The notes under the pieces were generated by a model that worked only from the letters and a program-made list of their open reading frames with translations, had not been told where the DNA came from and searched no databases. Shown in pieces: positions 5,240 through 11,808 of a stretch of DNA of 36,738 nt. A program made the position numbers and the translations under genes. Each line of letters begins with the position of its first letter. The stretch's first letter is position 1. The stretch spans positions 1 through 36,738 of the IMG/VR virus record IMGVR_UViG_3300032897_000015; one strand, 5' to 3'. This stretch comes from a virus.

Positions 5240-5839
5240 ATGAACGTCAATGAAATCGTAGAAATGGCGAAGAGGGCGGAGTCGCTGTCTCCTCCGGAGG
5301 TTGAGTATCAGGACGACGAGGCGCCAGAGGTCCGAGGACCATGGATGCCGTCCACTATCCAGGACGTGGATTGGGCTCTCCGGCGCAAGGCGGAGTGCGA
5401 AAAAGAGGCTGCAGAGATCGATTCGCAGCTGTCCGCTGCTATCTCTGCTGCCCGGGAGCGGGCCGATGCCCTCAAAGCCAAGGCTCTTCGAGGCGCCGCG
5501 TTCTTCGAGCTGAGGCTGTCGGAGTGGGCCAACGCCAACAAGGCCGAGATCGTGCGCGGCAAAAGAAAGAGCCGCGAGTTCCTGCACGGGAAGATTTCGT
5601 TCCGCGAGTCGCCCGCACATCTGGAGGTCACCGACAAGAACGCTCTGCGCGATTGGCTGCTGAGCCAGCCAGTGGAGGCCGGGCTCTATCGCATCAAGCC
5701 CGAGCCGGAGATGGCTGCCCTCCAGGAGCACTTTCGACTGACAGGCGAAGTTCCGCCCGGTACCACTCCGATCGAGACTCACGACAACCTCACCGTTAAG
5801 GCCACACTACCAGGCGACGATCTGGCCACGAAGGGATAG
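5240..5839 (+). CDS. gam: Gam-like host-nuclease inhibitor / DNA-end binding protein, 199 aa
   Basis: Mu-type Gam is a Ku-like dimer that coats double-strand ends and blocks RecBCD. The match is in order: DWALRRKAECEKEAAEID at the start of a long helix, a coiled helix to about residue 90, FELRLSEWANANKAEIVRG, then the strand pair SREFLHGKISFRESPAHLEV with the RKS-x-x-x-x-HG-x-x-x-FR pattern, and a small C-terminal domain with LRDWLLSQPVEAGLYRIKPE. The length is near the Mu Gam family norm, with about 40 additional N-terminal residues. Strong ribosome site AGGAGGGAAAC. The next gene starts three bases after its stop. Confidence 0.87.
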   Translation: MNVNEIVEMAKRAESLSPPEVEYQDDEAPEVRGPWMPSTIQDVDWALRRKAECEKEAAEIDSQLSAAISAARERADALKAKALRGAAFFELRLSEWANANKAEIVRGKRKSREFLHGKISFRESPAHLEVTDKNALRDWLLSQPVEAGLYRIKPEPEMAALQEHFRLTGEVPPGTTPIETHDNLTVKATLPGDDLATKG

Positions 5840-5841
5840 AC

Positions 5842-6834
5842 ATGGCAGATACCACACAGGACCCCGAACCAGGAGACTCTGCGATCATCCCCTCGGTTCC
5901 GACCGCATCGGCGAAGCCAACCACAGAGCGCGCCATCATCATGGCTGCTGCGCTCAAGGAGGACATGGAACAACGAGCCATTTTGATGGCCTATGTCGGC
6001 ACCCACATGAAGAAGGGTGTTGACTACGGGGTGATCCCAGGGACCAAGAATCCCACCCTGCTGAAGCCGGGCGCCGAGAAGCTGACAGACCTATTCCGTT
6101 GCACGCCAACATTCGAACTGATCGAAAGGGTCGAAGACTGGGACAGGGGACTATTTCACTATATGTTCCGAGTCAAGATTGTCTCTCGGGACGCTGGTAC
6201 CGTGCTGGCCGAGGGGTTCGGATCGGCCAACTCCAAAGAAGGCCGCTACCGTTGGCGAAATGCGGCCCGCAAATGCCCCGAGTGCGGTAAGGAGACGATC
6301 ATCAAAGGTAAAGAGGAGTACGGCGGGGGCTGGCTTTGCTTCGTCAAGAAAGGTGGATGCGGGGCGAAATGGTCCATTGATGCGCCGGAGATCGTGGACC
6401 AGGTCCAGGGGACAGTAGAGAACGACGATATCTTCACATTGGTCAACACGATCCTGAAGATGGCCAAGAAACGCGCCCTGGTTGATGGCGCGATCGCTCT
6501 TGCACGGTGCTCCGACATTTTCACCCAGGACGTAGAAGATTTCATGGACTTCGCAGAGGGGACATCGGAAGAGGGCGCCCCGCACCAGGACCAGCCACGA
6601 GAGAACCCCAAGGGTGCGTCGAAGGCAGCTGTTCCGCCAACAACCAAGACGCCTCCCCCCAGTATCGCAGTGTGGCATCGAGCCATCCGAGAATTCGGAG
6701 GAAAGGAGAAGGCGAAGGAGGCCTTCCGGGCTGCGGCGGAGAAGGTGTTCGGGACGACTCCCAAACCCACCCCCGATTGGACTGTCGAGGATTGCGCCGC
6801 CGTTGAGAAGATCCTGTTTGATATTCCATTCTAA
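5842..6834 (+). CDS. Zinc-ribbon phage protein, 330 aa (candidate DNA recombination/annealing protein)
   Basis: This has the widespread phage signature MKKGVDYGVIPGTKNPTLL followed by KPGAEKLTDLF (about residues 56-87). A strand-rich core follows (FHYMFRVKIVSRDAGTVLAEG), then a zinc ribbon with CPECG and, about 25 residues on, C and GGCGAKW. The helix ILKMAKKRALVDGAIALARCSDIFTQDVED closes the conserved part. The last 90 residues are a Pro-rich linker and a small helical domain. I know this signature from phage recombination regions but not a proven activity. Its place directly behind Gam suggests a single-strand annealing or DNA-binding role; that is inference. Confidence 0.65.
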   Translation: MADTTQDPEPGDSAIIPSVPTASAKPTTERAIIMAAALKEDMEQRAILMAYVGTHMKKGVDYGVIPGTKNPTLLKPGAEKLTDLFRCTPTFELIERVEDWDRGLFHYMFRVKIVSRDAGTVLAEGFGSANSKEGRYRWRNAARKCPECGKETIIKGKEEYGGGWLCFVKKGGCGAKWSIDAPEIVDQVQGTVENDDIFTLVNTILKMAKKRALVDGAIALARCSDIFTQDVEDFMDFAEGTSEEGAPHQDQPRENPKGASKAAVPPTTKTPPPSIAVWHRAIREFGGKEKAKEAFRAAAEKVFGTTPKPTPDWTVEDCAAVEKILFDIPF

Positions 6835-6846
6835 CCCGGAGTCCCC

Positions 6847-7140
6847 GTGAAATATGATCCTCCACTGCATCTGCTCGTACCGCATCCGACTGCCGTATCT
6901 GCTGCGGGGAAACCGCTGATGATGGTCGCCTGTGGTGCGCCAATAGACGACCCTCGGAATGCAATCGACGACTGGAGGGAGGCAAGTTGCTATTCCTGTG
7001 CACGCCTTGCCGACTCCATGGACGAGAAAAAGCGTGAGTACATACGCAACAACGCCAGAGAGAGGTTGGGACGCAAGCGCAAAACTCTTCGTTTCGATTT
7101 GTCGGGGCCGGAGGCGACGCACAAGAGGGACAAGCCGTGA
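6847..7140 (+). CDS. Unknown protein, 97 aa
   Basis: It starts at GTG behind CCGGAG. The protein has a Cys pair in CYSCARLADS at its middle and a third Cys in VACGAPIDD, so it could bind one metal ion. Its C-terminal 40 residues are highly charged and helical (DEKKREYIRNNARERLGRK). No family recognised. Its stop overlaps the GTG start of the next gene (GTGA), which places it firmly in the rightward operon. Confidence 0.6.
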   Translation: MKYDPPLHLLVPHPTAVSAAGKPLMMVACGAPIDDPRNAIDDWREASCYSCARLADSMDEKKREYIRNNARERLGRKRKTLRFDLSGPEATHKRDKP

Positions 7141-7337
7141 TTGACCCCGCAGTAGCAGCGAGACAGCGCGGATGGCGACGGGCTCGCGTGCTGCCTGACC
7201 CGGTCCGGCGGTGTCGGTGCGGCAAGCATATTGCGCCCTGGAACGAAACTGGCTTCTGCCAAACATGTCGACATGCGGCGCGACCTGGAGCGGTAGCGGT
7301 GCGGCGCAGCTTATTTTCTCACGGTGGAGGTATTTAA
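7137..7337 (+). CDS. Small zinc-finger protein, 66 aa
   Basis: GTG start overlapping the previous stop (GTGA) and stop overlapping the next ATG (TAATG). A compact zinc motif CRCGKHIAPWNETGFCQTC spans residues 26-44: two Cys pairs 13 residues apart, the usual treble-clef or rubredoxin-like knuckle spacing. Flanking residues are Arg-rich. Likely nucleic-acid binding, or a small protein-protein adaptor; no family name can be given. Confidence 0.6.
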   Translation: MIDPAVAARQRGWRRARVLPDPVRRCRCGKHIAPWNETGFCQTCRHAARPGAVAVRRSLFSHGGGI

Positions 7338-8497
7338 TGGTTGATGAGACGAGGCGGATGAGTCTTACAACGCTGTTTAGTGAAGATGCTAGGGCCCGGA
7401 GGGATCGCATCAAATGGCTTAAGTCCTTGGTGGTCGAAAAATCCGAGTTGGAGGCGCGTGTCGCCGAGCTCAAGGCCCAGCTCTCCGAGCAGTTGGTCAA
7501 AAACTCCGAGTTAGAGGCACATGCCTCCGAACTCGAGGACCAGTTCAAACGGGAGCGGGAACCCAACGGCTATCCAATCGCCAGCGCCGAGACATGGCGG
7601 CTGCGGATGTGCGAGCTCGAGCGCCAGCTCGACGAGCGCACGCGGGAGGCGGAGGAGCGAATCAGGCGCGTCAGTACCTTGGAATCGCAGCTTGCCACGC
7701 GCACGCGGGAGCGGGACGAGGCGCGAAAAGACAGGGATGCCAATGCAAATTCCGCAGCCTGCGCGCTAAACTCACTAAATAGGATCACCGGAATACTGGA
7801 CGAGATCGAGCGCGGCACCCAGGCTCCTACTTGCGACACACTCGAGAGGACGGCCGAGGCTTTCGACGCCGTACCCATGGAAATGCTCATCCAGCGAGAA
7901 TCGCCGAAGGAGGTGATGCCGATTGATCAAGCGCCAGATGGACGACTACAGGGAGCGCATTGTCCCTCAGTAGCGCCGGCCGGTCCTGCAACCGCAGCCG
8001 CGGGGCCGGCCGCCCTCGATTCCCCTCCGCCCGAGCCGCTTACCCCAGACCATCGACCCTCAACTACTGCCCCGGGGTCGACGCTGATAACCTCTCTATC
8101 GTTCAATAGCCCGGCGGAGGCGTTCCGCGCCGCCGCCGGCATTTGTGAAAAACTGCGCGGGGAAACGGCACCGGAGGCGGCGAACACGCTCCATGATATC
8201 GCGGATGAGCTTGATGAACTCGCCGCCTCCGCCCCGGAGTCTCTCGCTGGGGAGCCCACGGAGTCCGTGATCGCGGACGTAGCCAAGGCGTTGGCGAAGG
8301 CCCAGGCGAAGCATGCCCCGATGCGCGGCCCGCACGAGGGGTACGCCGTCATCCTGGAGGAGCTGGACGAGCTCTGGGATGAGGTCAGGAAACGGAAGCC
8401 CGATCTTGCGCTCATGCGTAATGAGGCGATCCAGGTCGCCGCGATGGCGGTGCGGTTCGCTGAGGACGTGTGCGCGCCGAAGGAGAACGAGGGATGA
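7337..8497 (+). CDS. Coiled-coil / HTH-fragment / MazG-like protein, 386 aa
   Basis: Start chosen at the ATG at 7337, behind GGTGGAGG. Three parts are visible. Residues 28-140 are long coiled coil (SELEARVAELKAQLSEQL). Residues 158-186 (IERGTQAPTCDTLERTAEAF and on to VPMEML) match the C-terminal half of the XRE regulator at 4925 in 18 of 29 positions, without the front half of the HTH. After a Pro/Ala linker comes an alpha-helical C-terminus with HEGYAVILEELDELWDEVRK (333-352), the EExxE pattern of MazG-like NTP pyrophosphohydrolases, and IQVAAMAVRFAEDV. MazG-like enzymes hydrolyse nucleotides; only one acidic helix is plain here, so activity is uncertain. Confidence 0.65.
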   Translation: MVDETRRMSLTTLFSEDARARRDRIKWLKSLVVEKSELEARVAELKAQLSEQLVKNSELEAHASELEDQFKREREPNGYPIASAETWRLRMCELERQLDERTREAEERIRRVSTLESQLATRTRERDEARKDRDANANSAACALNSLNRITGILDEIERGTQAPTCDTLERTAEAFDAVPMEMLIQRESPKEVMPIDQAPDGRLQGAHCPSVAPAGPATAAAGPAALDSPPPEPLTPDHRPSTTAPGSTLITSLSFNSPAEAFRAAAGICEKLRGETAPEAANTLHDIADELDELAASAPESLAGEPTESVIADVAKALAKAQAKHAPMRGPHEGYAVILEELDELWDEVRKRKPDLALMRNEAIQVAAMAVRFAEDVCAPKENEG

Positions 8498-8769
8498 CCG
8501 ATACCAAGGAGCCCCTGGCGCTGCACGTGTTCCACAACGGGTACGACTGGTGGATCGGCGCGGACGTTGAGGACGTGCGGGAGCAGATCCGCGAACTCGG
8601 GATTACGGACCCCGACGAGATCGACCAGGACGGCTGGGTGCAGTGGGACGACTCCGCACTCCTGTCGATCACCGACGTAGACGAGCCCGGCGCGCCGAAG
8701 GAGACCAAGACCTGCGCCGAGTGGTGCGCCGATGGACGCCGGGGTCTCCTCTGCTCGACGGAGTACTGA
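8494..8769 (+). CDS. Unknown acidic phage protein, 91 aa
   Basis: ATGA overlap with the MazG-like gene and an AAGGAG site fix the start at 8494. The protein is acidic and aromatic: HVFHNGYDWWIGADVEDVRE, then a helix-turn with Asp repeats and WVQWDDSALLSITDVD. Two Cys in CAEWC and another in the tail could form a metal site. I know of similar short acidic phage proteins but not their function. Confidence 0.6.
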   Translation: MTDTKEPLALHVFHNGYDWWIGADVEDVREQIRELGITDPDEIDQDGWVQWDDSALLSITDVDEPGAPKETKTCAEWCADGRRGLLCSTEY

Positions 8770-8771
8770 CC

Positions 8772-8906
8772 ATGCTGACGGTGACCTGCTGCTACTGCGG
8801 TTTCGAGCAGTCGGTACCCGAGCCGCCTGCATTGGTCGATTGCGCCAAGTGCGGTCGGCCGTTTCGCGCCAATCGTTACTACTGGCGAACGAAGGGGGCA
8901 GCGTGA
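8772..8906 (+). CDS. Zinc-ribbon micro-protein, 44 aa
   Basis: MLTVTCCYCGFEQSV, then VDCAKCGRPFRANRYYWRT: two Cys-x2-Cys knuckles in 44 residues, a complete zinc ribbon and nothing else. It begins two bases after the upstream stop, and its stop overlaps the next GTG (GTGA). Its first 8 residues are repeated in the stub at 9735-9773. Such single-ribbon phage proteins may bind DNA, RNA or host polymerase. Confidence 0.55.
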   Translation: MLTVTCCYCGFEQSVPEPPALVDCAKCGRPFRANRYYWRTKGAA

Positions 8907-9022
8907 CCCGCGCCGCGAAGACCGCGATCTGCGCCGCCTGCGGGGAGCCGGCAGGATACGACTGTCCGTCTCGCGCCGATTCCGACCCGTCCGCCGCGCC
9001 GCCGAAGAAGGAGGGGAAATGA
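8903..9022 (+). CDS. Micro-protein with one Cys pair, 39 aa
   Basis: GTG start overlapping the previous stop (GTGA); its stop overlaps the ATG of the next gene (ATGA). The sequence AICAACGEPAGYDC has a Cys-x2-Cys pair and a third Cys; the tail is Pro/Lys-rich and also supplies the AAGGAGGGG ribosome site of the next gene. It may exist mostly to couple translation, but both junctions are typical of real genes here. Confidence 0.4.
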   Translation: MTRAAKTAICAACGEPAGYDCPSRADSDPSAAPPKKEGK

Positions 9023-9393
9023 GCCAACTCTCTCCGGTATTGCAACGCCTGTCGGGCGGTGTGCTTGCCTTCTGGTGCCCGGCGTGCGACGAGGCGCACC
9101 AGGTCAGAGTTGGGGGGCGCTGCGAGTGGACCTGGGACGGGAACGAGACTGCGCCGACGTTCTCGCCGTCCGTGCTCGTGCGCTCCGGGCACTACGTGGA
9201 TGGCAAACACCCCTGCTGGTGCGACTACAACCGCGAGCATCCTAGCGAGCCGGGCGCCACGTGCGGTCAGTGTCATTCATTCGTGCGCGGCGGCAACATC
9301 GAGTTTCTCTTTGACTGCACGCACAAATTGGCTGGCCAGACCGTTCCGTTGCCGCCGTGGCCGGAAGCTCCCGGTATAGGCGCAGGCAAGTAG
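9019..9393 (+). CDS. DUF6527-family phage protein, 124 aa
   Basis: The family pattern is complete: GGVLAFWCPACDEAHQV (a Cys-x2-Cys strand), then W-x-WDGNETAPTFSPSVLV, then CHSFVRGGNIEFLFDCTH and KLAGQTVPLPPWP at the end. This small beta-rich metal-binding family is common in phages and prophages of proteobacteria; its role is unknown. Here CWCDYN and TCGQC add extra Cys. Strong site AAGGAGGGG before the ATG. Length is usual for the family. It sits amid other zinc-type small genes. Confidence 0.8.
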   Translation: MSQLSPVLQRLSGGVLAFWCPACDEAHQVRVGGRCEWTWDGNETAPTFSPSVLVRSGHYVDGKHPCWCDYNREHPSEPGATCGQCHSFVRGGNIEFLFDCTHKLAGQTVPLPPWPEAPGIGAGK

Positions 9394-9403
9394 GAGGACG
9401 ACC

Positions 9404-9535
9404 TTGGGTGAACATGACGTAACGGCGGATCCGTGCGGCCCCTACTTGCGCACATCAGGCCGGGCGGGAGGAGATGCGAGGGGAAGCGGCGGAGCTGGCG
9501 CGCGCGACACAAGCGATCGAAAGGAACAGGCATGA
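9404..9535 (+). CDS. Possible small protein from a TTG start, 43 aa
   Basis: A very good ribosome site (TAGGAGGACGACC) precedes a TTG at 9404, and the frame stays open until a TGA that overlaps the next ATG (ATGA). The product is Gly/Ala/Arg-rich and disordered, with no motif. The translation signals are the whole argument; the composition is that of non-coding GC-rich DNA, so this may be only a leader. Confidence 0.35.
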   Translation: MGEHDVTADPCGPYLRTSGRAGGDARGSGGAGARDTSDRKEQA

Positions 9536-9735
9536 TGGCTGACACGGTCAGTTTCGAGGTCAACGGCATCAAGTCCGAGACGGATAAGGCAATTCTCGTC
9601 GAACTCGAGGGCGAGGAATATTGGGTCCCGAAGTCGGTCATCTCCGAGGATTCCGAGGTCTGGTCGCGAGAGAGCGAGAGCGGGACCCTTATCGTCGAGA
9701 AATGGTGGGCGCGAAAGAACGGGGTGTGCCCGTGA
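9532..9735 (+). CDS. Unknown acidic protein, 67 aa
   Basis: Starts at ATGATG behind AAGGAACAGGC. The sequence is a small beta-sheet type: VSFEVNGIKSETDKAILVEL, then EYWVPKSVISEDSEVW and GTLIVEKWWARKN. This alternating pattern is typical of small SH3- or OB-like phage proteins with a conserved W-(I/V)-P-x-S motif, found in many phage early regions. Function unknown. It is the last intact gene of the rightward operon. Confidence 0.6.
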   Translation: MMADTVSFEVNGIKSETDKAILVELEGEEYWVPKSVISEDSEVWSRESESGTLIVEKWWARKNGVCP

Positions 9736-9773
9736 TGCTCACTGTGGCCTGCTGCTACTCTCTGGGACAATAA
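9735..9773 (+). pseudogene. Truncated copy of the 44-aa zinc-ribbon gene
   Basis: The 12-residue frame MLTVACCYSLGQ repeats the start of the 8772-8906 protein (MLTVTCCY), and about 25 bases match nearly exactly, including the ATG. After that the match stops and a stop codon follows. The ATG overlaps the previous TGA (TGATG). It is a duplication remnant at the operon end. Confidence 0.55.
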
Positions 9774-9804
9774 AAAGCGGTCTAGTCGAGGCTGACTAGA
9801 CCGC
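9771..9804 (-). terminator. Intrinsic terminator of the late operon
   Basis: A perfect 11-base stem (GCGGTCTAGTC, 9777-9787, with GACTAGACCGC, 9794-9804) around a 6-base loop. On the minus strand it is followed by TTTTTA, as a rho-independent terminator requires. On the plus strand no T-run follows, so it mainly stops the leftward late transcript, at the point where the two operons converge. Confidence 0.88.
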
Positions 9805-9845
9805 AAGGGCGAACAGTACAAGGACCAGGCACTACCGTACCACCG

Positions 9846-10445
9846 TCAAAGGGATGTGCCAAGTCCTATCAAGATCAGGTTGGAGTGCGTGCCTCCAATG
9901 GCCTGCCAGCCATAACCGACGCGCAAGTAATTCGCGAAGGACACGATCCCGGACAGTAGGGCCGACTGCTCCGGGCCCGTCTGCAGGTTCACGTAGCCGG
10001 CAAGCCCAAGCTGATAGGGCTGGTTCGCGAAGAAGCGAACCCCGTAGCCGAGGCCAGGAGAGATACTGGCGTTGATTGCGCCCTTCTTGAGATCGACTGA
10101 CGCCAGGGAAATCGACAACTCGGGACCGTAGCAGAACTTGCCGGAGATCGAGCATGCGCCAAAAGGCCCTCCTGCAGCATCCTGAGCTCGGGCCGGCGCT
10201 GGAGCGGCCAGAACGGTAAGCAAGGTGCCAACGACGAGTGTCTTGATGATGGGGCCGGAGCCCGTTCCACTGATGTTGTGGTCCTTGGCGAACGCGCCAA
10301 GGAGGAAAATCAGGACCGAAGCCACATAGGGCCAGGCTCCAGGCTGGTTGCTGAGGTAGGCTCCCACCGCTTGGGCAGCGGCCAAGAGCGCTCCCATGAG
10401 AGTGGTTTTCCAGTTGGTGAACAGCATGTTCTTGATCACGTCCAT
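9846..10445 (-). CDS. Membrane protein with holin-like N-terminus and exported C-terminal domain, 199 aa
   Basis: Residues 1-55 resemble small phage holin-like proteins: NWKTTLMGALLAAAQAVGAYL, a short turn, a second hydrophobic helix VASVLIFLLGAF and AKDHNISG. A third hydrophobic segment with a signal-peptide look follows (KTLVVGTLLTVLAAPAPARA, about 69-88), ending in an AxA site. The remaining 110 residues alternate like outer-membrane beta strands and end in LILIGLGTSL. It may be a fusion of a holin with an exported domain. The ATG has a strong AAGGAGATGACC site. It is the last gene before the terminator, beside the endolysin. Confidence 0.6.
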   Translation of the reverse strand: MDVIKNMLFTNWKTTLMGALLAAAQAVGAYLSNQPGAWPYVASVLIFLLGAFAKDHNISGTGSGPIIKTLVVGTLLTVLAAPAPARAQDAAGGPFGACSISGKFCYGPELSISLASVDLKKGAINASISPGLGYGVRFFANQPYQLGLAGYVNLQTGPEQSALLSGIVSFANYLRVGYGWQAIGGTHSNLILIGLGTSL

Positions 10446-10466
10446 TGGTCATCTCCTTACTGCGAG

Positions 10467-10832
10467 TTATTCAACGACTACTAGGCCATGATCCCCTGAT
10501 TCCCAAATGCGTTCCCTCACTGGCCGAGGCAAACAGATACAACCAAGCGATGCTTCTCCGGGTTCACTGACCGAATCCCCGTGGATAAGGAATCCAGATC
10601 TCCCAAACGTCTCCGTCCCGGGGAAGGGCTCGAGGCGGAGTACATAGGGACCGTGACCAGTGTCATCACGCGGGGGACCCACTATGGACCAGTTGCCTCT
10701 GGGGATTGGGCCCAGGTCTCGATGATCCTGTAGGGCGGGATTGTTACGGCCCTCAGCATGGCCCGAGTAACCGCTTCCAACGACCACGTCGTTTCGGCGA
10801 ACCTCTCCGGTTGTCTGAGAGTATGTGCGCAT
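10467..10832 (-). CDS. L,D-transpeptidase-fold peptidoglycan hydrolase (DUF2778/Tlde1-like), endolysin candidate, 121 aa
   Basis: The family blocks appear in order: YSGHAEGRNNPALQ, LGPIPRGNWSI, a Gly-Pro-Tyr strand (GPYVLRLEPFP), RSGFLIHGDS with the catalytic His, and ASLGCICLPRPVRE with the catalytic Cys, spaced as in YkuD-type active sites. The last residues (ESGDHGLVVV) form the closing strand. In T6SS effectors this fold cuts or exchanges cross-links in the wall; in phages it stands where an endolysin is expected. No signal peptide, so it needs a holin. GGAGGA precedes the ATG; a GTG three bases earlier is possible. Confidence 0.82.
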   Translation of the reverse strand: MRTYSQTTGEVRRNDVVVGSGYSGHAEGRNNPALQDHRDLGPIPRGNWSIVGPPRDDTGHGPYVLRLEPFPGTETFGRSGFLIHGDSVSEPGEASLGCICLPRPVRERIWESGDHGLVVVE

Positions 10833-11146
10833 CACGGTCCTCCGTGGAATACTCGGTTGGCCAAGAAGGACACCACTGCGACCAGTATCGATCCGGCCAT
10901 GACGTAGCCTACCACTCGCCCCTGCAGGCCGGCGACCTGGACAGCGATGTTGCTGATCTCCTTCGTCTGGGCCTCGAGCGCCGCGCGGATTTGGTCGCCT
11001 CGGTCGCTGTCCTGGGCCTGGATCCCAACCACACGCTGCTCGAGATCATCAAGTCGCTGGTCAAGATGCTCCAGGCGCAGAGCGATCACGGGATGGTCCT
11101 CGAAGTACTTGCAGGTCGGAGTAACCACGAGATCTGTCGGGCTCAT
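10832..11146 (-). CDS. Coiled-coil protein with C-terminal membrane helix (XhlA-like holin partner), 104 aa
   Basis: Residues 20-75 form a coiled coil (LEHLDQRLDDLEQRVVGIQA); residues 79-98 form one membrane helix (VVGYVMAGSILVAVVSFLA) with a short positive tail. This layout is that of haemolysin XhlA-type proteins, which act with a holin and endolysin. Its ATG overlaps the stop of the gene above (ATGA), and its own stop overlaps the endolysin start (TGATG). A role in lysis follows from layout and neighbours, not from a catalytic motif. Confidence 0.65.
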   Translation of the reverse strand: MSPTDLVVTPTCKYFEDHPVIALRLEHLDQRLDDLEQRVVGIQAQDSDRGDQIRAALEAQTKEISNIAVQVAGLQGRVVGYVMAGSILVAVVSFLANRVFHGGP

Positions 11147-11505
11147 GACCCCCTCGAACGCCGTCGCAACGCATCGGCGAAGCGCTTCTTGCGGTCCTCT
11201 TCGCTCTCTTCATCGGCCTCGGGCTGGGCGTCGTTCCCTTCGCCCCGGTAGATGCCAGGCAGGTCCATCTCGGGGAGCTCTGCCTCCGGCTTCTGGCCGA
11301 GATCTCCCTCAGGTACCACCTCGCCACCGTCCGCCATCGGCCGGCCGCAATGAGGGCAGACTTCTCCCCCGTCTGCCATTTTCTTCTCCGGGAGATGCAT
11401 GCCCTTCGAGGCCTTGTCGAACTCCTTCACCGTTTTGTGGGGGATGTCGCCACGGCTTTCCGCCGCGTGAAAGTATCGCCTCTGTGCTTCACTGGAATAG
11501 GGCAT
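11143..11505 (-). CDS. Virion-associated small protein with Cys pair, 120 aa
   Basis: Start chosen at the ATG behind GAGGAGATC. The first part, MPYSSEAQRRYFHAAESRG then VKEFDKASKG, is a common phage motif (S-x-AQRR-(Y/F)-(F/M)-HA), often found in structural regions. Next come two copies of MADGGEV flanking a CPHCG knuckle, then a very acidic tail ending in basic helix KKRFADALRRR. MADGGEV-type motifs recur in the 977-residue virion protein. The function is unknown; the basic end could contact DNA. Confidence 0.65.
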   Translation of the reverse strand: MPYSSEAQRRYFHAAESRGDIPHKTVKEFDKASKGMHLPEKKMADGGEVCPHCGRPMADGGEVVPEGDLGQKPEAELPEMDLPGIYRGEGNDAQPEADEESEEDRKKRFADALRRRSRGS

Positions 11506-11525
11506 GATCTCCTCAGTTGGTACTG

Positions 11526-11795
11526 TTAGACGATTTTGAGGGTCAACAAAATGGCATTTGCCGGAGCGCTTCCCCAAAGCGCTGTCATGTCGGCCCGGTA
11601 AGCGGCGGATCGGTTCGCTTCGAAGGCCGCGATCGTATCGGTAGTCGACACGGGAACATTTACCTGCCCGGCATGTACTTGGTCACCATCCGCGCGAGTC
11701 GTGTCGACATAATAGACATTGGAGGTCATGATATAACCTCCTGCTCCATCCGGCTCTAAACTGGCAATGCTGCTCTCGAGAATTCTCTGGGCCAT
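11526..11795 (-). CDS. Unknown small structural-region protein, 89 aa
   Basis: The start at MAQRILESSIASLEPD has AAAGGAACAATAAC before it. The sequence is mostly strand (GGYIMTSNVYYVDTTRADGD, then VNVPVSTTDTIAAFEANR) with one helix before the end. It lies between the fibre protein and the MADGGEV protein, so it is probably a minor virion protein or a fibre chaperone. No family recognised. Confidence 0.6.
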   Translation of the reverse strand: MAQRILESSIASLEPDGAGGYIMTSNVYYVDTTRADGDQVHAGQVNVPVSTTDTIAAFEANRSAAYRADMTALWGSAPANAILLTLKIV

Positions 11796-11808
11796 GTTAT
11801 TGTTCCTT

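Noticed and set aside
6151-7566. Long open frame on the minus strand across the Gam-downstream gene
   Set aside because: It is antisense to three well-supported rightward genes with ribosome sites and start-stop overlaps; GC-rich DNA often leaves such frames open. No protein motif.
7927-9276. 449-codon minus-strand open frame
   Set aside because: Opposite to the MazG-like gene and the coupled small genes; composition is that of a shadow frame, and it has no ribosome site.
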